Source of the DNA: CBDFHV01 sp965247705 | GTDB taxonomy: Bacteria > Pseudomonadota > Alphaproteobacteria > Rhodospirillales > CAMCUA01 | Reading direction: 5' to 3' | NCBI GenBank assembly: GCA_965247705.1 | Contig: CBDFHV010000084.1 | Coordinates: forward strand, 124,001 to 188,000 | Length of the DNA: 64,000 bases | In this document: piece after piece, positions 8,405 to 17,775 of the stretch | How positions within the stretch are numbered: the first letter of the stretch is position 1 | Layout of the letters: each line of letters starts with the position of its first letter | Made by a program: the position numbers and the translations under genes | Notes under the pieces: model-generated | The model's database searches: none | Seen by the model: the letters and a program-made list of their open reading frames with translations, nothing else | Told to the model about the DNA's origin: nothing

Positions 8405-9906
8405 TCAGATCTTTCCCATTGCCTGCCTGAGTTTCCCGTTGGCCCGTTCCAAGGCCCGTCGCTGGGTGGTGAGCCATTTTTTCTCCGCACCGAGTTTCCC
8501 CCGTCCTCCCCGGATCATCCGCTTGATCTCGTCGGGACTGAGGCTCCCCGTCGTCACCCGGGTGTTGACGAACACCTCCGGGTCCAGGGCGTCGCGCACG
8601 ACCCGTGTGTTCAGGCGCAGGGTCTTGCCGATGGTCTCCATCGCCGCCCGATCCAGGATTTCACCGGTCGCCTGGGCCGGATGGATGTTTTCCTCGATGG
8701 CGATGCGGACCAGTCTTGCCACCACGTGATGGGTTTGCCGATAGGACAGCCCCTTTTCTCTGACGATGGTATCGGCCAGGTTGCTGGCCGTCGACCAGTT
8801 GTCCGCCGCCATTTGCCGCATGCGGTACTTGTGGACGATCAGCGTGTCAAGGACCCCGGCCATGTAGTCCAGGGTGTCTTGGGTCACGTCCAACGCATTG
8901 TCCATTTCGTGAACTTCCCGGGGCGCGATGTCGCCCGTCCCTTCCGCCCTGAAGGAAGCGAGCGCGGTGGCCGCCCAGGCCGTCGACCGACCGGCCGCCT
9001 TTTTGATCGTTTCCAGGGCGTATGGGTTCTTCTTCTGCGGGAAGATGCTCGACGAACCGCAATAGGCGTCCGCCGTCTCCACCAGTCCAAATTCGAAGCT
9101 CGACCACAGATGCAGGTCGCTGGCCAGGTCATTGATGCTGGACATAATGAAGGACAGAACCGAGATGGCCTCGATCGCATAATAGGCCTCGCGGCCCAGC
9201 TTCGCGTTTTCCACCAGCCCTTGGAAGCCGAGGAGCGCCGTGGTCCTGTTGCGGTCCAGCGGCCACGACGTGCCGGACAGGCCAACGGTTCCCAGGGGAT
9301 TGATGTTGGTCCTGCCGTAGGCCTCGGTCAGCCTTTGAAAGTCTTCGTGAAACGTCTCGAAGAAGCTCATCAGGTAGTGGCCGAAGATCCACGGCTGGGC
9401 ATGTTGCATGTGGGTGTAGCCGGGCATGATCGCCGTGGCGTTCCTGGCTCCGACTTTTATCAGGACGCCTTGGAGGTCGATCAGGCGGTCCACGACGTCG
9501 AGCAGGCGGTCCCGCGCATAGAGCCTCTCGACCGTCGCGCCCTGGTCGATGCGACTGCGCCCGGTGTGCATCCTGCCGCCAATCTCCTCGCCCAAGGCAT
9601 CGAACAGGAAATCCTCGACCTGGAGAAGGAAACTTCCCTTTTCGGGATCGGTGTGGAACTTGTCGGGCCCCAGCGCGACGAGTTCGCCAAGCCTCCTGAG
9701 GATTTTCCGGCCGTCGCTTTTGGACAGGATCTTCCGTTCGGCCAGCATGACGGTATGGGCCATGTCCACCCGCAGGAACTGGTCGAACCTCTTTTTCTCG
9801 CGGACCAACCGCGGCGCGTGGGTGTATCGGATCAGTTGTTCCGAGGGCGGCGCCTTCAGCCGCGCTTCGGTCAATATGACCTTCTGTCCGACCGATTTCT
9901 TCCCCA
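8405..9906 (-). CDS. Argininosuccinate lyase / fumarase-superfamily lyase
   Basis: The protein has 500 residues. The superfamily signature appears as GSSSIFPQKKNP, with the catalytic-loop serine, and the conserved GYTHMQHAQP segment corresponds to GYTHLQ-AQP of argininosuccinate lyase. The family splits a C-N bond by beta-elimination to release fumarate. The C-terminus carries a basic extension of some 30 residues that usual ASLs (about 460 residues) lack. No argG or other arginine gene is near, so it may act on another succinyl- or aspartyl-amine. The gene is divergent from a GroEL paralogue; ATG 9906 follows a G-rich leader. Confidence 0.78.
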
Positions 9907-10022
9907 TGGCGGCCCCACCCCTATCCGTTGGCGATCCAAATCGATTGCGCCCGAAGTTACCACGGTTTCCTTGCCGGTGACGGCCCCTTCGCCGAACACG
10001 CACACCCGTGGCCGTGCTATGA

Positions 10023-10048
10023 CTCCCCTGGGGCCCAGGAGTGGGGAG
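10023..10048 (+). promoter_or_regulatory. Possible Shine-Dalgarno-sequestering hairpin before groEL
   Basis: CTCCCC at 10023-10028 is complementary to GGGGAG at 10043-10048, and the latter is the best Shine-Dalgarno-like sequence ahead of the GroEL start at 10061 (12-base spacing). The 14-base loop contains TGGGGCCCA, which offers competing pairings. Such a structure could limit translation until melted, like an RNA thermometer. This is inferred from complementarity; no CIRCE element was seen. Confidence 0.3.
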
Positions 10049-10060
10049 CAACCGTGAGTC

Positions 10061-11695
10061 ATGCCCGCTAAGGAGATCAAGTTCGGCGACCAGGCGCGGG
10101 CCGGATTTCTGCGCGGAGTCGACCTGCTGGCGCGGGCCGTCAGGGTCACCATGGGTCCCAAGGGACGCTATGCGTTCCTCGAGCGGGACTACGGTACCCG
10201 CCTGACCCGGGACGGTGTCAGTGTTGCCCGGATGATGGAGTTTTCCGACCGCTTCGCCCATATGGGCGCGCAAGTGATGCGCGATGTGGCGGTCAAGACA
10301 AGCGACGAGACCGGAGACGGAACCACGACGGCGACGATCCTCGCCCACGCGATCGTGCGGGAAGGGGCCAAGGCGGTCGCCGCCGGCCTCAATCCCATGG
10401 ACCTGCGGCGCGGCATCGAACGCGCCGTCGCCACCACCGTGGCGGAGCTTCAAAGGCGGGCCCGGAAGGTGTCCGCCATGGACGACATCGGCAAGCTGGC
10501 GACCGTGAGCGCCAACGGCGATTCGGAGATCGGCCGCTTGGTGGCCGAGGCCATGGACCGTGTGGGACGCGAGGGTGTGATCACCGTGGAGGTGGGGAAT
10601 TCCATGAATACCGAGCTCGCGGTCGTCGAGGGCCTGCAATTCGACCGCGGCTACGTTTCCCCCCATTTGGTCACCGATGCCAAGTCCATGACCTGTGAGC
10701 TCGAGGACCCCTACATCCTGGTCTGCGGACAGAAGGTCTCTACCTTCGATCCCCTGGTCGCCCTCCTCGAGGACGTGCTCGAGTCGGAACGTTCCTTCCT
10801 GGTGATCGCGGAGGGTATCGAAGGCGAGGCCCTGGGCGCGCTGGTTGTCAACAAGAAGCGCGGCGGCCTCGACGCGGCGGCGGTCGAGGGGCCGTCCTTC
10901 GGTGAACATCGGCGGGCCTTGCTGGAAGACATCGCCATCGCGACGGGCGCCCAGATGATCAGCGAAGAGTTGGGCCTGAAGCTGGAGAACACGGGTCTCG
11001 ACATGCTGGGGACGGCGAAGCGCGCCATCATCACCGCCACCACTACCACCCTTGTCGAAGGCGGTGGCGGGAAGAAAGAACTGGCCGAACGATGCGATCT
11101 GCTGCGGGCGCACCTAGGCGGAACCACATCGGATCCCGATGAGGAGCGATTGCGCGAACGCCTGGCCAAGCTGGCCGGACGGGTGGCCGTGATCCGGGTC
11201 GGCGGCGCCACGGAACTCGAAGCCAGCGAACGCCGGGACCGCTTCGACGGCGCCCTGCGATCGGCGCGTGCGGCCCTGGAGGAGGGCATTCTTCCAGGGG
11301 GCGGCGTCGCCCTCCTTCGCGCGACCCACGCCCTGGACAAGGCGTCTTACGACAATATGGATCAAAAGGCGGGTATCGACATCGTCCGCCGCGCCCTCGG
11401 TGAACCCCTGCGCCAGATTGTCGACAACGCGGGGCACGTCGGTTCGGTCGTGGCGGCGAAACTCTTGGAACGGCGCCAGGCGAACATCGGCTTCGACGTT
11501 CGCGACGGCACCTACACCGACATGATCGAGGCGGGCCTGATCGATTCCACCAAGGTGTTGCGCACCGCCCTGCAGAACGCCGCCTCTGCGGCCGCCCTGC
11601 TGGTCACCGCCGAGGCAATGGTCGCCACCATACCGGAACCGGTGATACACGCCATGCCGTCCGGCCCCATGGACTTCGACGGTCAGGATGCGTAG
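10061..11695 (+). CDS. groEL: GroEL-type chaperonin paralogue (no groES alongside)
   Basis: The protein has 544 residues and aligns end to end with GroEL. ATPase features are retained: VTMGPKGRY, the GDGTTTATILA loop, the TTTTLVEG segment and GILPGGGVALLR. The apical substrate/GroES-binding face differs: the YLSPYF segment of E. coli is YVSPHL here, so Tyr203 and Phe204 equivalents are His and Leu. The usual Gly-Gly-Met tail is absent; the protein ends in a short acidic tail. No groES is adjacent, unlike standard groESL operons. It is likely a specialised second chaperonin with altered clients. It is divergent from the lyase gene and followed by an IS6 remnant. Confidence 0.93.
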   Translation: MPAKEIKFGDQARAGFLRGVDLLARAVRVTMGPKGRYAFLERDYGTRLTRDGVSVARMMEFSDRFAHMGAQVMRDVAVKTSDETGDGTTTATILAHAIVREGAKAVAAGLNPMDLRRGIERAVATTVAELQRRARKVSAMDDIGKLATVSANGDSEIGRLVAEAMDRVGREGVITVEVGNSMNTELAVVEGLQFDRGYVSPHLVTDAKSMTCELEDPYILVCGQKVSTFDPLVALLEDVLESERSFLVIAEGIEGEALGALVVNKKRGGLDAAAVEGPSFGEHRRALLEDIAIATGAQMISEELGLKLENTGLDMLGTAKRAIITATTTTLVEGGGGKKELAERCDLLRAHLGGTTSDPDEERLRERLAKLAGRVAVIRVGGATELEASERRDRFDGALRSARAALEEGILPGGGVALLRATHALDKASYDNMDQKAGIDIVRRALGEPLRQIVDNAGHVGSVVAAKLLERRQANIGFDVRDGTYTDMIEAGLIDSTKVLRTALQNAASAAALLVTAEAMVATIPEPVIHAMPSGPMDFDGQDA

Positions 11696-11750
11696 TCGCT
11701 TCACCGACCAGGAGCGCGCGGGTTCTTGCGGGTCGGTCGGCCAGGGACGG

Positions 11751-12422
11751 TCAGACCAATGCGAACCAGTCTCCAACAGCCGTGTTACGGCGGTTGAGAT
11801 GGCGTTGATGGGTGAAATGGTTGTGGATGGAGGCGTGAGCGGAAGCGAACTTCTGCCGGGTCTTGATGTCCATGAACCTGGCCATCGCGCCCTCTCGTCG
11901 TCGGAACGGTTGGTGTGAGTTTTCGGCCCGGTTATGGAGCCATCGCCCACACTCCTGACGCTCCAGATTTCCGATCACTTTCATCGCTGCGCCGGATGAG
12001 CGAAGCCGCTCGGTCACGATCGCCCAGGGCCGGCCGTAGCGTTTCATTGTTCGCTTCATAAACTTAAGCGCTGCCTTACGATCCCGTCGTTTCGTGGCAA
12101 AAACCTCGAGCACTTCGCCCTCATGATCGACGGCGCGCCACAGGTCGTGTGTCTCGCCGTTGATCCGCACGAACACCTCGTCCACATGCCAGCGTCAGCG
12201 CGCATACGATTGATGATGAAGGCGCCGCTTCCGGATCTCATCGGCGAACAGCGGACCAAACCGATGCCACCAGAAACGCACCGTCTCGTGGCAGATGTCG
12301 ATACCGCGCTCGAACAGCAGGTCCTCGACCTGGCGCAGCGAAAGCGGGTAGCGGACGTACATCATCACCGCGAGGCGGATCACCTCCGGCGAGCTGTTAA
12401 AACAGCGGAACGGATTTTTCAT
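11751..12422 (-). pseudogene. IS6-family transposase with in-frame stop
   Basis: The frame begins at ATG 12422 and reads as an IS6/IS26-type transposase (SPEVIRLAVMMYVRYPLSLRQVEDLL). It is interrupted by an in-frame TGA at 12195-12197, then continues in the same frame with RWHVDEVFVRING. The first catalytic Asp (WHVDE) and the final Glu (HNRAENSH) are present, but the middle Asp of the IVTDGLRSY motif is Glu (IVTERLRSS). Two lesions make activity unlikely. No confident inverted repeats or target duplication were found; the right side abuts the IS1380 element. Confidence 0.85.
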
Positions 12423-12461
12423 CGAACGAGCCTACGGATCGCCGCTAACCGCCTCAAGCCG

Positions 12462-14215
12462 ATTTAGCCCGGCTTATTCACCAACCCCCTTGCCGTAGAC
12501 TTTTCTGCATGTGATGCGAGTCTCGTTGCAGGGTCATTCGCGGCTGGCGAGTCACGGGTGCTTCCCCAGCTGTGCGATAGCCACTTGAGGCATGAAAGGC
12601 GTGAAGAAGCCGCCGTGGAGGCGAGCGGGACCGCCACCGGCGATCCGGCGGTGGCTTGAAGTCTAGCTGGCCGACTTGGACGGGGTTACGGGTCGGCGTA
12701 TCGCAAGCGTTCCAAGCGCGGCCAGAGCCGTTGCCAGAAGCGGGCGAATGTTTCCCCGATGACCATGGTGATGCGTCGGCCGGAAACGACGACCCGGGCG
12801 GCGGCGCGCAGAACGCGCTCGCGGAACCGGCGAAGGCTCCACCCCTCGCCGGTCGCAGTCTCCATCAGGCACCGCCCGGCATGAACCAGTTCATAGGCCA
12901 GGATGTTGAGCAACAGGACGACCTCGTTGTGAGCGAAGGCATCGACCGTGCTCTCGCGCTCCGGCAGGCAGCGCCCCCGGTAATGACGCTTCCTTCGCGA
13001 CGCGGACGACAGCGCCGGGTCCATCACGTCCATGAGTTCGCCCATGTGGGCCTCGGCACGGCCGCGCTGGCGGTAGTGATCCAGGAGATCGGCCGCCGGC
13101 ACGGCCTCGGCATCAAGGCTGGTGATCAGCCAGAAGTGATCAACCAGAAATTGGTCTGGCCGTTCCAACACCACCAGGACCACTCGGCGCTCTTTCGACC
13201 ACGACTTCGCCCGGTAGGTCATCTCGTGGAACCACGTCCGCGGCTCTGCCGGAGGCCGTCCCGGCGGCCGTCCAAGACAGGGCTGAGCCATGCGGTCCAG
13301 GACCTTGTTGGTCCGCAATCGGGCAACATAGGGCGTCCCGCGACGCTCCAGGCCCGACAGCAGGGGATCGCTGGGGAACCCAGCGTCGATGCGCACCAGA
13401 GCGACTTGGCACAGCGTCTCTTCGGCTCGGTCCACGAGATCAAGGATGAAGTCCAGCGCCCCCTCGGCGGTGTGGGCGTTGCCCTCCCGTAAACGAGCGT
13501 CCAGAAGGTCGCCGGTTTCGGCGATGCTGGCCACCAAAGGGTGGTACATGCGCTGATGGTAATGGCCGTTCCAGGCCGAGCCGGGTTGATGGCCGTGGAC
13601 CTCGATCGGCAGGCTGTCCACGTCGATGGTCAGATATCGCTGCCGGTGACCGCCGCGCAGGCCCCGGAACCGCCGCCCCGCGAGCTCGGTGATCGCCTCA
13701 TGGAGCACAGTGCGGGCCTCCGGCGTGCTCAGAAGCGCGATCAGACGCGACAGCGTGGGTTGCGAGGCCAGGTGCGCCTCGGTGGACAACGGCGTGACAC
13801 CCCGTGAACCGCTTGCAGCCAGGCGTAGGCCCGCATCATGGCGGAGCGCGTCGGCGTCGTCTTGGTCGTGCCAACCCTGGCCAAAGAGAAGCAGAACCGT
13901 GCGCAGCAGATCGGCCAGGGGATAGGTGACACGATCGGCCTTGCGCGGATCGTGCAACCGCTCGGTCAGCCACTCGATGATCCGGGTGCGCTCCATGATC
14001 TCGCGCAAGAGCACGGCCCCCGGTTCCCCGGTCAGCCGCTCGGGTCGGGATTCGATGCGAAGGGACTTGTTGAACGAGGAACCGAACAGAGATAGCGTTT
14101 CACCCATGGCGCACGGCGGAGGTTTGTTGTGAATCCTTCTGCACATTGATTTTACGTCAAAATCCGCCGCGCGCCAGTCATTTCAGGCCCCTTGGGTGAA
14201 TAAGGCGGGTTTAGT
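12462..14215 (-). mobile_element. IS1380-family insertion sequence
   Basis: A full transposase gene lies between related inverted ends: TTTAGCCCGGCTTATTCACC on the left and, read inward, CTAAACCCGCCTTATTCACC on the right (16 of 20 bases agree). The length of about 1.75 kb fits IS1380. A GC-rich hairpin (GCCACCG / CGGTGGC) lies near 12635-12656 downstream of the transposase. No direct target duplication is evident, so the ends are approximate. Confidence 0.78.
12686..14106 (-). CDS. IS1380-family transposase
   Basis: The protein is about 473 residues from ATG 14106; an upstream in-frame ATG at 14146 would add 13 residues. Family landmarks are visible: the N-terminal SRPERLTGEPGAVLL segment, ASQPTLSRL, the first catalytic Asp in LTIDVDSLPIEVHG, Asp in LVRIDAGFPSD and the C-terminal YRQRGRAEAHMGELMD region with the catalytic Glu. 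The frame is continuous and of normal length, so the enzyme looks intact. It would mobilise the surrounding element. Confidence 0.85.
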
Positions 14216-14745
14216 CTGGCAATGCCTTTAGCCCTGATGGACGCAATTTAGGTGGGAAAGGCAGGACTCGTAGGCTATATAGCGGCGATCCGGTAAAGTT
14301 CATGCGGGTTGTGGATGGGCAGCTTGAGACGTGCTTTAGTGGCGGCTGTTATTGTAGTCCGGACGGTAATAACCCAGGGGGTACTGGTCGGATAAGAAAT
14401 GGACGTTGTTAGAGGAACGCTTTCATTGCATAAAATTAGTTCGCCAACCTGCCAGTATTTGTCCGCTTTCCTTCTGTTACCAACGGCACCACCAGCTCAG
14501 GCGAGTTAAACTTGTTACATATCGCGCCCCCGCAACCAATACCCCCCAAAAAAACAATCAATGCCTCGGCCCACCTCACCGCGGGCCTTTTGCTCGACGG
14601 AAGCAGGGTGGAAGCAGCAACAAGAGAATACGAGCGCAACGGGAACGCGCCAGTGCGCAATACCAGATGTGCGCAATGCCCGATGTCCGCAATGCCCGAT
14701 GTCCAAGGACACCGTGCGCATCTCCAGCGATGTAGGAAAACGATA
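14216..14745. other. Gene-poor stretch between IS1380 and a small gene
   Basis: About 530 bases with somewhat lower GC than the flanks and no convincing gene. Short open frames occur on both strands but have no ribosome-binding sites or recognisable products. The only structure noted is a short tandem repeat near its right end. It may be relic sequence or the leader of the small gene at 14746. Confidence 0.5.
14653..14704. repeat. Short tandem repeat GCAATGCCCGATGTCC
   Basis: Two exact 16-base copies of GCAATGCCCGATGTCC lie in tandem, preceded by a diverged copy (GCGCAATACCAGATGT). The array ends about 40 bases before a small gene. Function is unknown; replication slippage is the simplest explanation. 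Confidence 0.7.
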
Positions 14746-14973
14746 ATGGCCCGAAGAAAATCGACCGCAAAGGCGGGCTCCGTCCTGTTCGATGTGTTCT
14801 ATGAGGACGGCTCGCGCAGTTCGAACCGCAAGGTTCCAGCCGCCGAACTCGGTGGCCTCGACGGCGACGAGCCCGCCCGGACTTTCCTCGAGGCGCAGGA
14901 ATCAAAAATCGAACAGGCGTCGGGCCGACCACGGGTGAAAATCAAGTCCGTCGTCCGATCCGGAAAGCGCTAG
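14746..14973 (+). CDS. Small conserved-looking protein of unknown function (75 aa)
   Basis: The ATG at 14746 is preceded by AGGA at about 9 bases. The product is 75 residues, very basic at both ends (ARRKSTAK and KIKSVVRSGKR) with a middle segment VLFDVFYEDGSRSSNRKVP and an acidic stretch LGGLDGDEPART. Codon use agrees with the GC-rich neighbours, and the ordered charge pattern suggests a real gene. No signal peptide or membrane segment is seen. I do not recognise the family. It stands alone upstream of the Dpp-type operon and does not overlap it. Confidence 0.6.
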   Translation: MARRKSTAKAGSVLFDVFYEDGSRSSNRKVPAAELGGLDGDEPARTFLEAQESKIEQASGRPRVKIKSVVRSGKR

Positions 14974-15235
14974 AACAATGGTCGATCTTCGCAAAACGGC
15001 CCTTGCCTGTCTTCGGAACCGCCCCTCGCCTGTGAGCGTCAAGGATTTGTGGTGGATTTGATTGAAAGGGCTTGAGGAGCGTCCCTTGAAGGCAGTTTGG
15101 CCGCCCAATTCCATGCCACGGGGCCGTGAGAGCGATTTGCCGGTTTCGCGCTCCGGCCCGCAAGGCTATGATTGGGCCGGTTCGTTGAGTCTTTCGGTCA
15201 GTATCGACGTTGGCACCTTTTGGGGAGGTATTGTC

Positions 15236-16792
15236 ATGCAGAAATTCTTGAATATGGATCGCCGCCGGTTTCTGAGTAATGCGGGGGCGGGAATCGCCAC
15301 GGCGGCCACCGTGCCCTGGCTCGACCCCAGCGTGGCTCTCGCCGCCGGGGGCACCTTGACGGTGGCGCTGCCCAACAACCCGACCACCTTCGATCCGGCC
15401 AACCAGAGAAACCACGACGCCATGGCCATGTCGCAGGTGGTCTTCGAGAACCTCTACGAGGTCGACGTCAACGCCACGCCCCAACCGATGCTCGCCGTCG
15501 GCCACCAGGTCGCCGACGACGGGATGACTTGGTGGTTCGACCTTCGGGACGATGTTGTCTTCCATAACGGGCAGAAGATGACGGCCGAGGACGTCAAGTA
15601 CAGTTACGACTGGATTCTCGACCCGAAGAACAAGGCCAGGCGGCGGTCGGTGTGGACGCGGATCAAGAATATCGTCGTCGAAAGCCCCACCCGCGTGCGC
15701 TTCGAGATGGCGCAGCCCTATGGATCGATGCTGCTGTACATGACCAAGTACATGGGCATATTCCCCAAGGGTTCACGCGAAGAGCACGGCGCGGCCGCCT
15801 TCACCTCCAACCCGGTTGGACTGGGGACCGGCCCCGGCATCTTCGTCGGCGCGCGCAAGAACGACTATGTCGAGTTCAAGCGCAATCCGAACTACTGGCG
15901 CAAGGGCGTGCCGGCGTGGAACAAGCTGATCGCCCAGGTGGTCCCCGAAAACGCCGTGCGCGTCGCCTATTTGATCACCAATCAGGTACAGGTGATCAGC
16001 GCGCCGCCGCCGCGCGAATTCATCCGCCTGAAAGATCTGCCCGGCATTCAAGGCGAAAACAAGGTTTCCATCGGCGGTCGCTGTTTCATCGGCATCAACA
16101 ACAACAGGAAGCCGTTCGACGACCTCAACTTCCGCAAGGCCGTGACCCACGCCATCGACCGTCAGAAAATCGCCGATCAGTTTTACGGTCTCCTCGAACC
16201 CTCGGCCTTGCCCATGGGCAAGAACTCCCCGTGGTTCAGCAAGGAAGCCAACGCGATGATGGATTTCGATCTCGCGTTGGCCAAGGAATACCTGGCCAAG
16301 TCCAAGTATGCGACAGACGGGGAGTTCGATTTGCTGCTCCCGGCCCAGCCCTATCTGGTCGACGTGAAGGACGCCGCGCTGATCGTCCAGGCCCAGTTGA
16401 AGGAGAACCTTGGAGTCAAGGTCAACCTGCAGGTGCTTGAAACGGGGCAGGTCATTGGCGACATGATCCGCGGCAACTTCACCGCCGGGATCGTCGTCTT
16501 CATGACCCCGGCCGACCCGGTCGAACGGTCCTTCTACACCGGCCAAATCCTGGCCAAGGGTTACGGTTACAAGAACCCTGCGTTCGACGCCGCGGTCGAC
16601 GAGTATTACGCCACGAACGACCCAGCCCAGCAGAAGGAAATCCTCGACCGCCTGTTCAAGATCGTTGGCAAGGACAGCCCGATGTTCTATCTCGGCGTGC
16701 CCCATGCGGCAAATTTGTGGCGCAAGGATGTGAAGGGATTCGATGTCAACGTGGCCATTACGATGCGGCTGCGCGACGTCGACCCCGGGTAG
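15236..16792 (+). CDS. ABC importer solute-binding protein, family 5 (DppA/OppA type), Tat-exported
   Basis: The protein has 518 residues. A twin-arginine signal (MDRRRFLSNAG, then a hydrophobic Ala-rich stretch ending near ALAAG) directs it folded to the periplasm. SBP family 5 features follow: LTVALPNNPTTFDPAN, VVFENLYEVD, WWFDLRDDVVFHNG and a lysine-rich C-terminal domain. The family binds peptides, opines, nickel or similar solutes. ATG 15236 sits behind GGGGAGG (15222-15228), which rules out a longer upstream frame. It is the first gene of a co-directional importer-HyuA-HyuB-racemase operon, so a lactam, hydantoin or modified amino acid is a reasonable substrate guess. Confidence 0.9.
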   Translation: MQKFLNMDRRRFLSNAGAGIATAATVPWLDPSVALAAGGTLTVALPNNPTTFDPANQRNHDAMAMSQVVFENLYEVDVNATPQPMLAVGHQVADDGMTWWFDLRDDVVFHNGQKMTAEDVKYSYDWILDPKNKARRRSVWTRIKNIVVESPTRVRFEMAQPYGSMLLYMTKYMGIFPKGSREEHGAAAFTSNPVGLGTGPGIFVGARKNDYVEFKRNPNYWRKGVPAWNKLIAQVVPENAVRVAYLITNQVQVISAPPPREFIRLKDLPGIQGENKVSIGGRCFIGINNNRKPFDDLNFRKAVTHAIDRQKIADQFYGLLEPSALPMGKNSPWFSKEANAMMDFDLALAKEYLAKSKYATDGEFDLLLPAQPYLVDVKDAALIVQAQLKENLGVKVNLQVLETGQVIGDMIRGNFTAGIVVFMTPADPVERSFYTGQILAKGYGYKNPAFDAAVDEYYATNDPAQQKEILDRLFKIVGKDSPMFYLGVPHAANLWRKDVKGFDVNVAITMRLRDVDPG

Positions 16793-16799
16793 GGATAGG

Positions 16800-16817
16800 C
16801 TTCCCCTGCCTGGGAGG
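16800..16817 (+). promoter_or_regulatory. Hairpin overlapping the permease ribosome-binding site
   Basis: CTTCCC (16800-16805) can pair with GGGAGG (16812-16817) across a 6-base loop. GGGAGG is the ribosome-binding site of the permease gene starting at 16828. Pairing would lower permease translation relative to the upstream receptor. The stem is short and includes a G-U pair, so this is only suggestive. Confidence 0.35.
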
Positions 16818-16827
16818 TTAAGGCCGC

Positions 16828-17775
16828 ATGTTGTGGGATTCGCTGCGTCGGACCGCCTTCTCTGCCTTCGTTCTGGTGGTGGTCTCGCTGGTGCTCTTCA
16901 TGCTGACCCGGGCGGTGCCCGGGTCGCCGGCGATCATCGTGCTGGGCATCGAATCCCTGCCCGAGGAGTTGCGGCAATTCGAACGCGATCACGGCCTCGA
17001 CCGTCCGATGCTCGAGCAATTTGTGACGTGGTCCGGCGACGTCCTTAAGGGCGATCTCGGAAACTCCTACATGACCGGCCTGCCCCTGGGCGCGGAGCTT
17101 GCCGAGACCGTCCCGATCACCCTCGAGCTGGTCATCCTGTCGATCGCCTTCGCCATCGTCATCGGCGTGCCGATCGGCATGATTTCGGCGTTCAAGTCGG
17201 GACGTACGGTGGACACTGTATCCAGGCTGTTCGCCGTTCTCGGGGTTTCGATACCCAGCTTCTGGCTCGGCCTGATCCTGATCGTCTATGTATCGGTCGG
17301 GCTCGGCTGGTTCCCGCCCGGCGGCTTCGTGCCGTTCTCGCGGGATCCTCTGGCGCATCTTTATGCGCTGGTGCTGCCGGTGTTAACGCTCGGCCTTCAC
17401 TATGTCGCGGTGCTGAGCCGGCTGACCCGATCGAGCATGCTGGACGCGCTGTCCCAGGACTATATCCGCACCGCCCGCGCGATGGGCCTGAGTCGGCCGC
17501 TGATCTGGATTTACGCCCTCAAGAACGCCGCGGCGCCCGTGGTGACGGTCAGCGCCATGGCGTTTGGTTACAGTTTCGGCTGGGCCCTGATCATCGAGCA
17601 TGTGTTCAGCATCCCCGGCATGTCGCGCGCCTTGCTCAACGCCATACAGGAGCGCGACTACCCGACGATCCAGATGGTCGTTCTGGTGATCACGGCGGTC
17701 TTCATTACGGCGAACTTGGCCGCCGACGTGCTCAACCGGGCGCTCAACCCCAAACTCAAAGCGGCGTCGGAATGA
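16828..17775 (+). CDS. ABC importer permease, DppB type
   Basis: The protein has 315 residues with about six hydrophobic segments, an N-terminal single helix and a large periplasmic loop typical of DppB/OppB. The ATPase-contact EAA loop appears as ARAMGLSRPLIWIYALKNA near residues 225-245. Start ATG 16828 follows GGGAGG. It forms the inner-membrane channel with the next gene, whose start overlaps its stop in ATGA. The neighbours define it as part of the peptide/opine-type importer of module A. Confidence 0.92.
   Translation: MLWDSLRRTAFSAFVLVVVSLVLFMLTRAVPGSPAIIVLGIESLPEELRQFERDHGLDRPMLEQFVTWSGDVLKGDLGNSYMTGLPLGAELAETVPITLELVILSIAFAIVIGVPIGMISAFKSGRTVDTVSRLFAVLGVSIPSFWLGLILIVYVSVGLGWFPPGGFVPFSRDPLAHLYALVLPVLTLGLHYVAVLSRLTRSSMLDALSQDYIRTARAMGLSRPLIWIYALKNAAAPVVTVSAMAFGYSFGWALIIEHVFSIPGMSRALLNAIQERDYPTIQMVVLVITAVFITANLAADVLNRALNPKLKAASE

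Noticed and set aside
8171..10057. Long open frame on the plus strand
   Set aside because: It is antisense to the lyase gene, which has clear family motifs on the minus strand.
9907..10060. Search for a CIRCE heat-shock operator upstream of groEL
   Set aside because: No TTAGCACTC / GAGTGCTAA inverted repeat is present.
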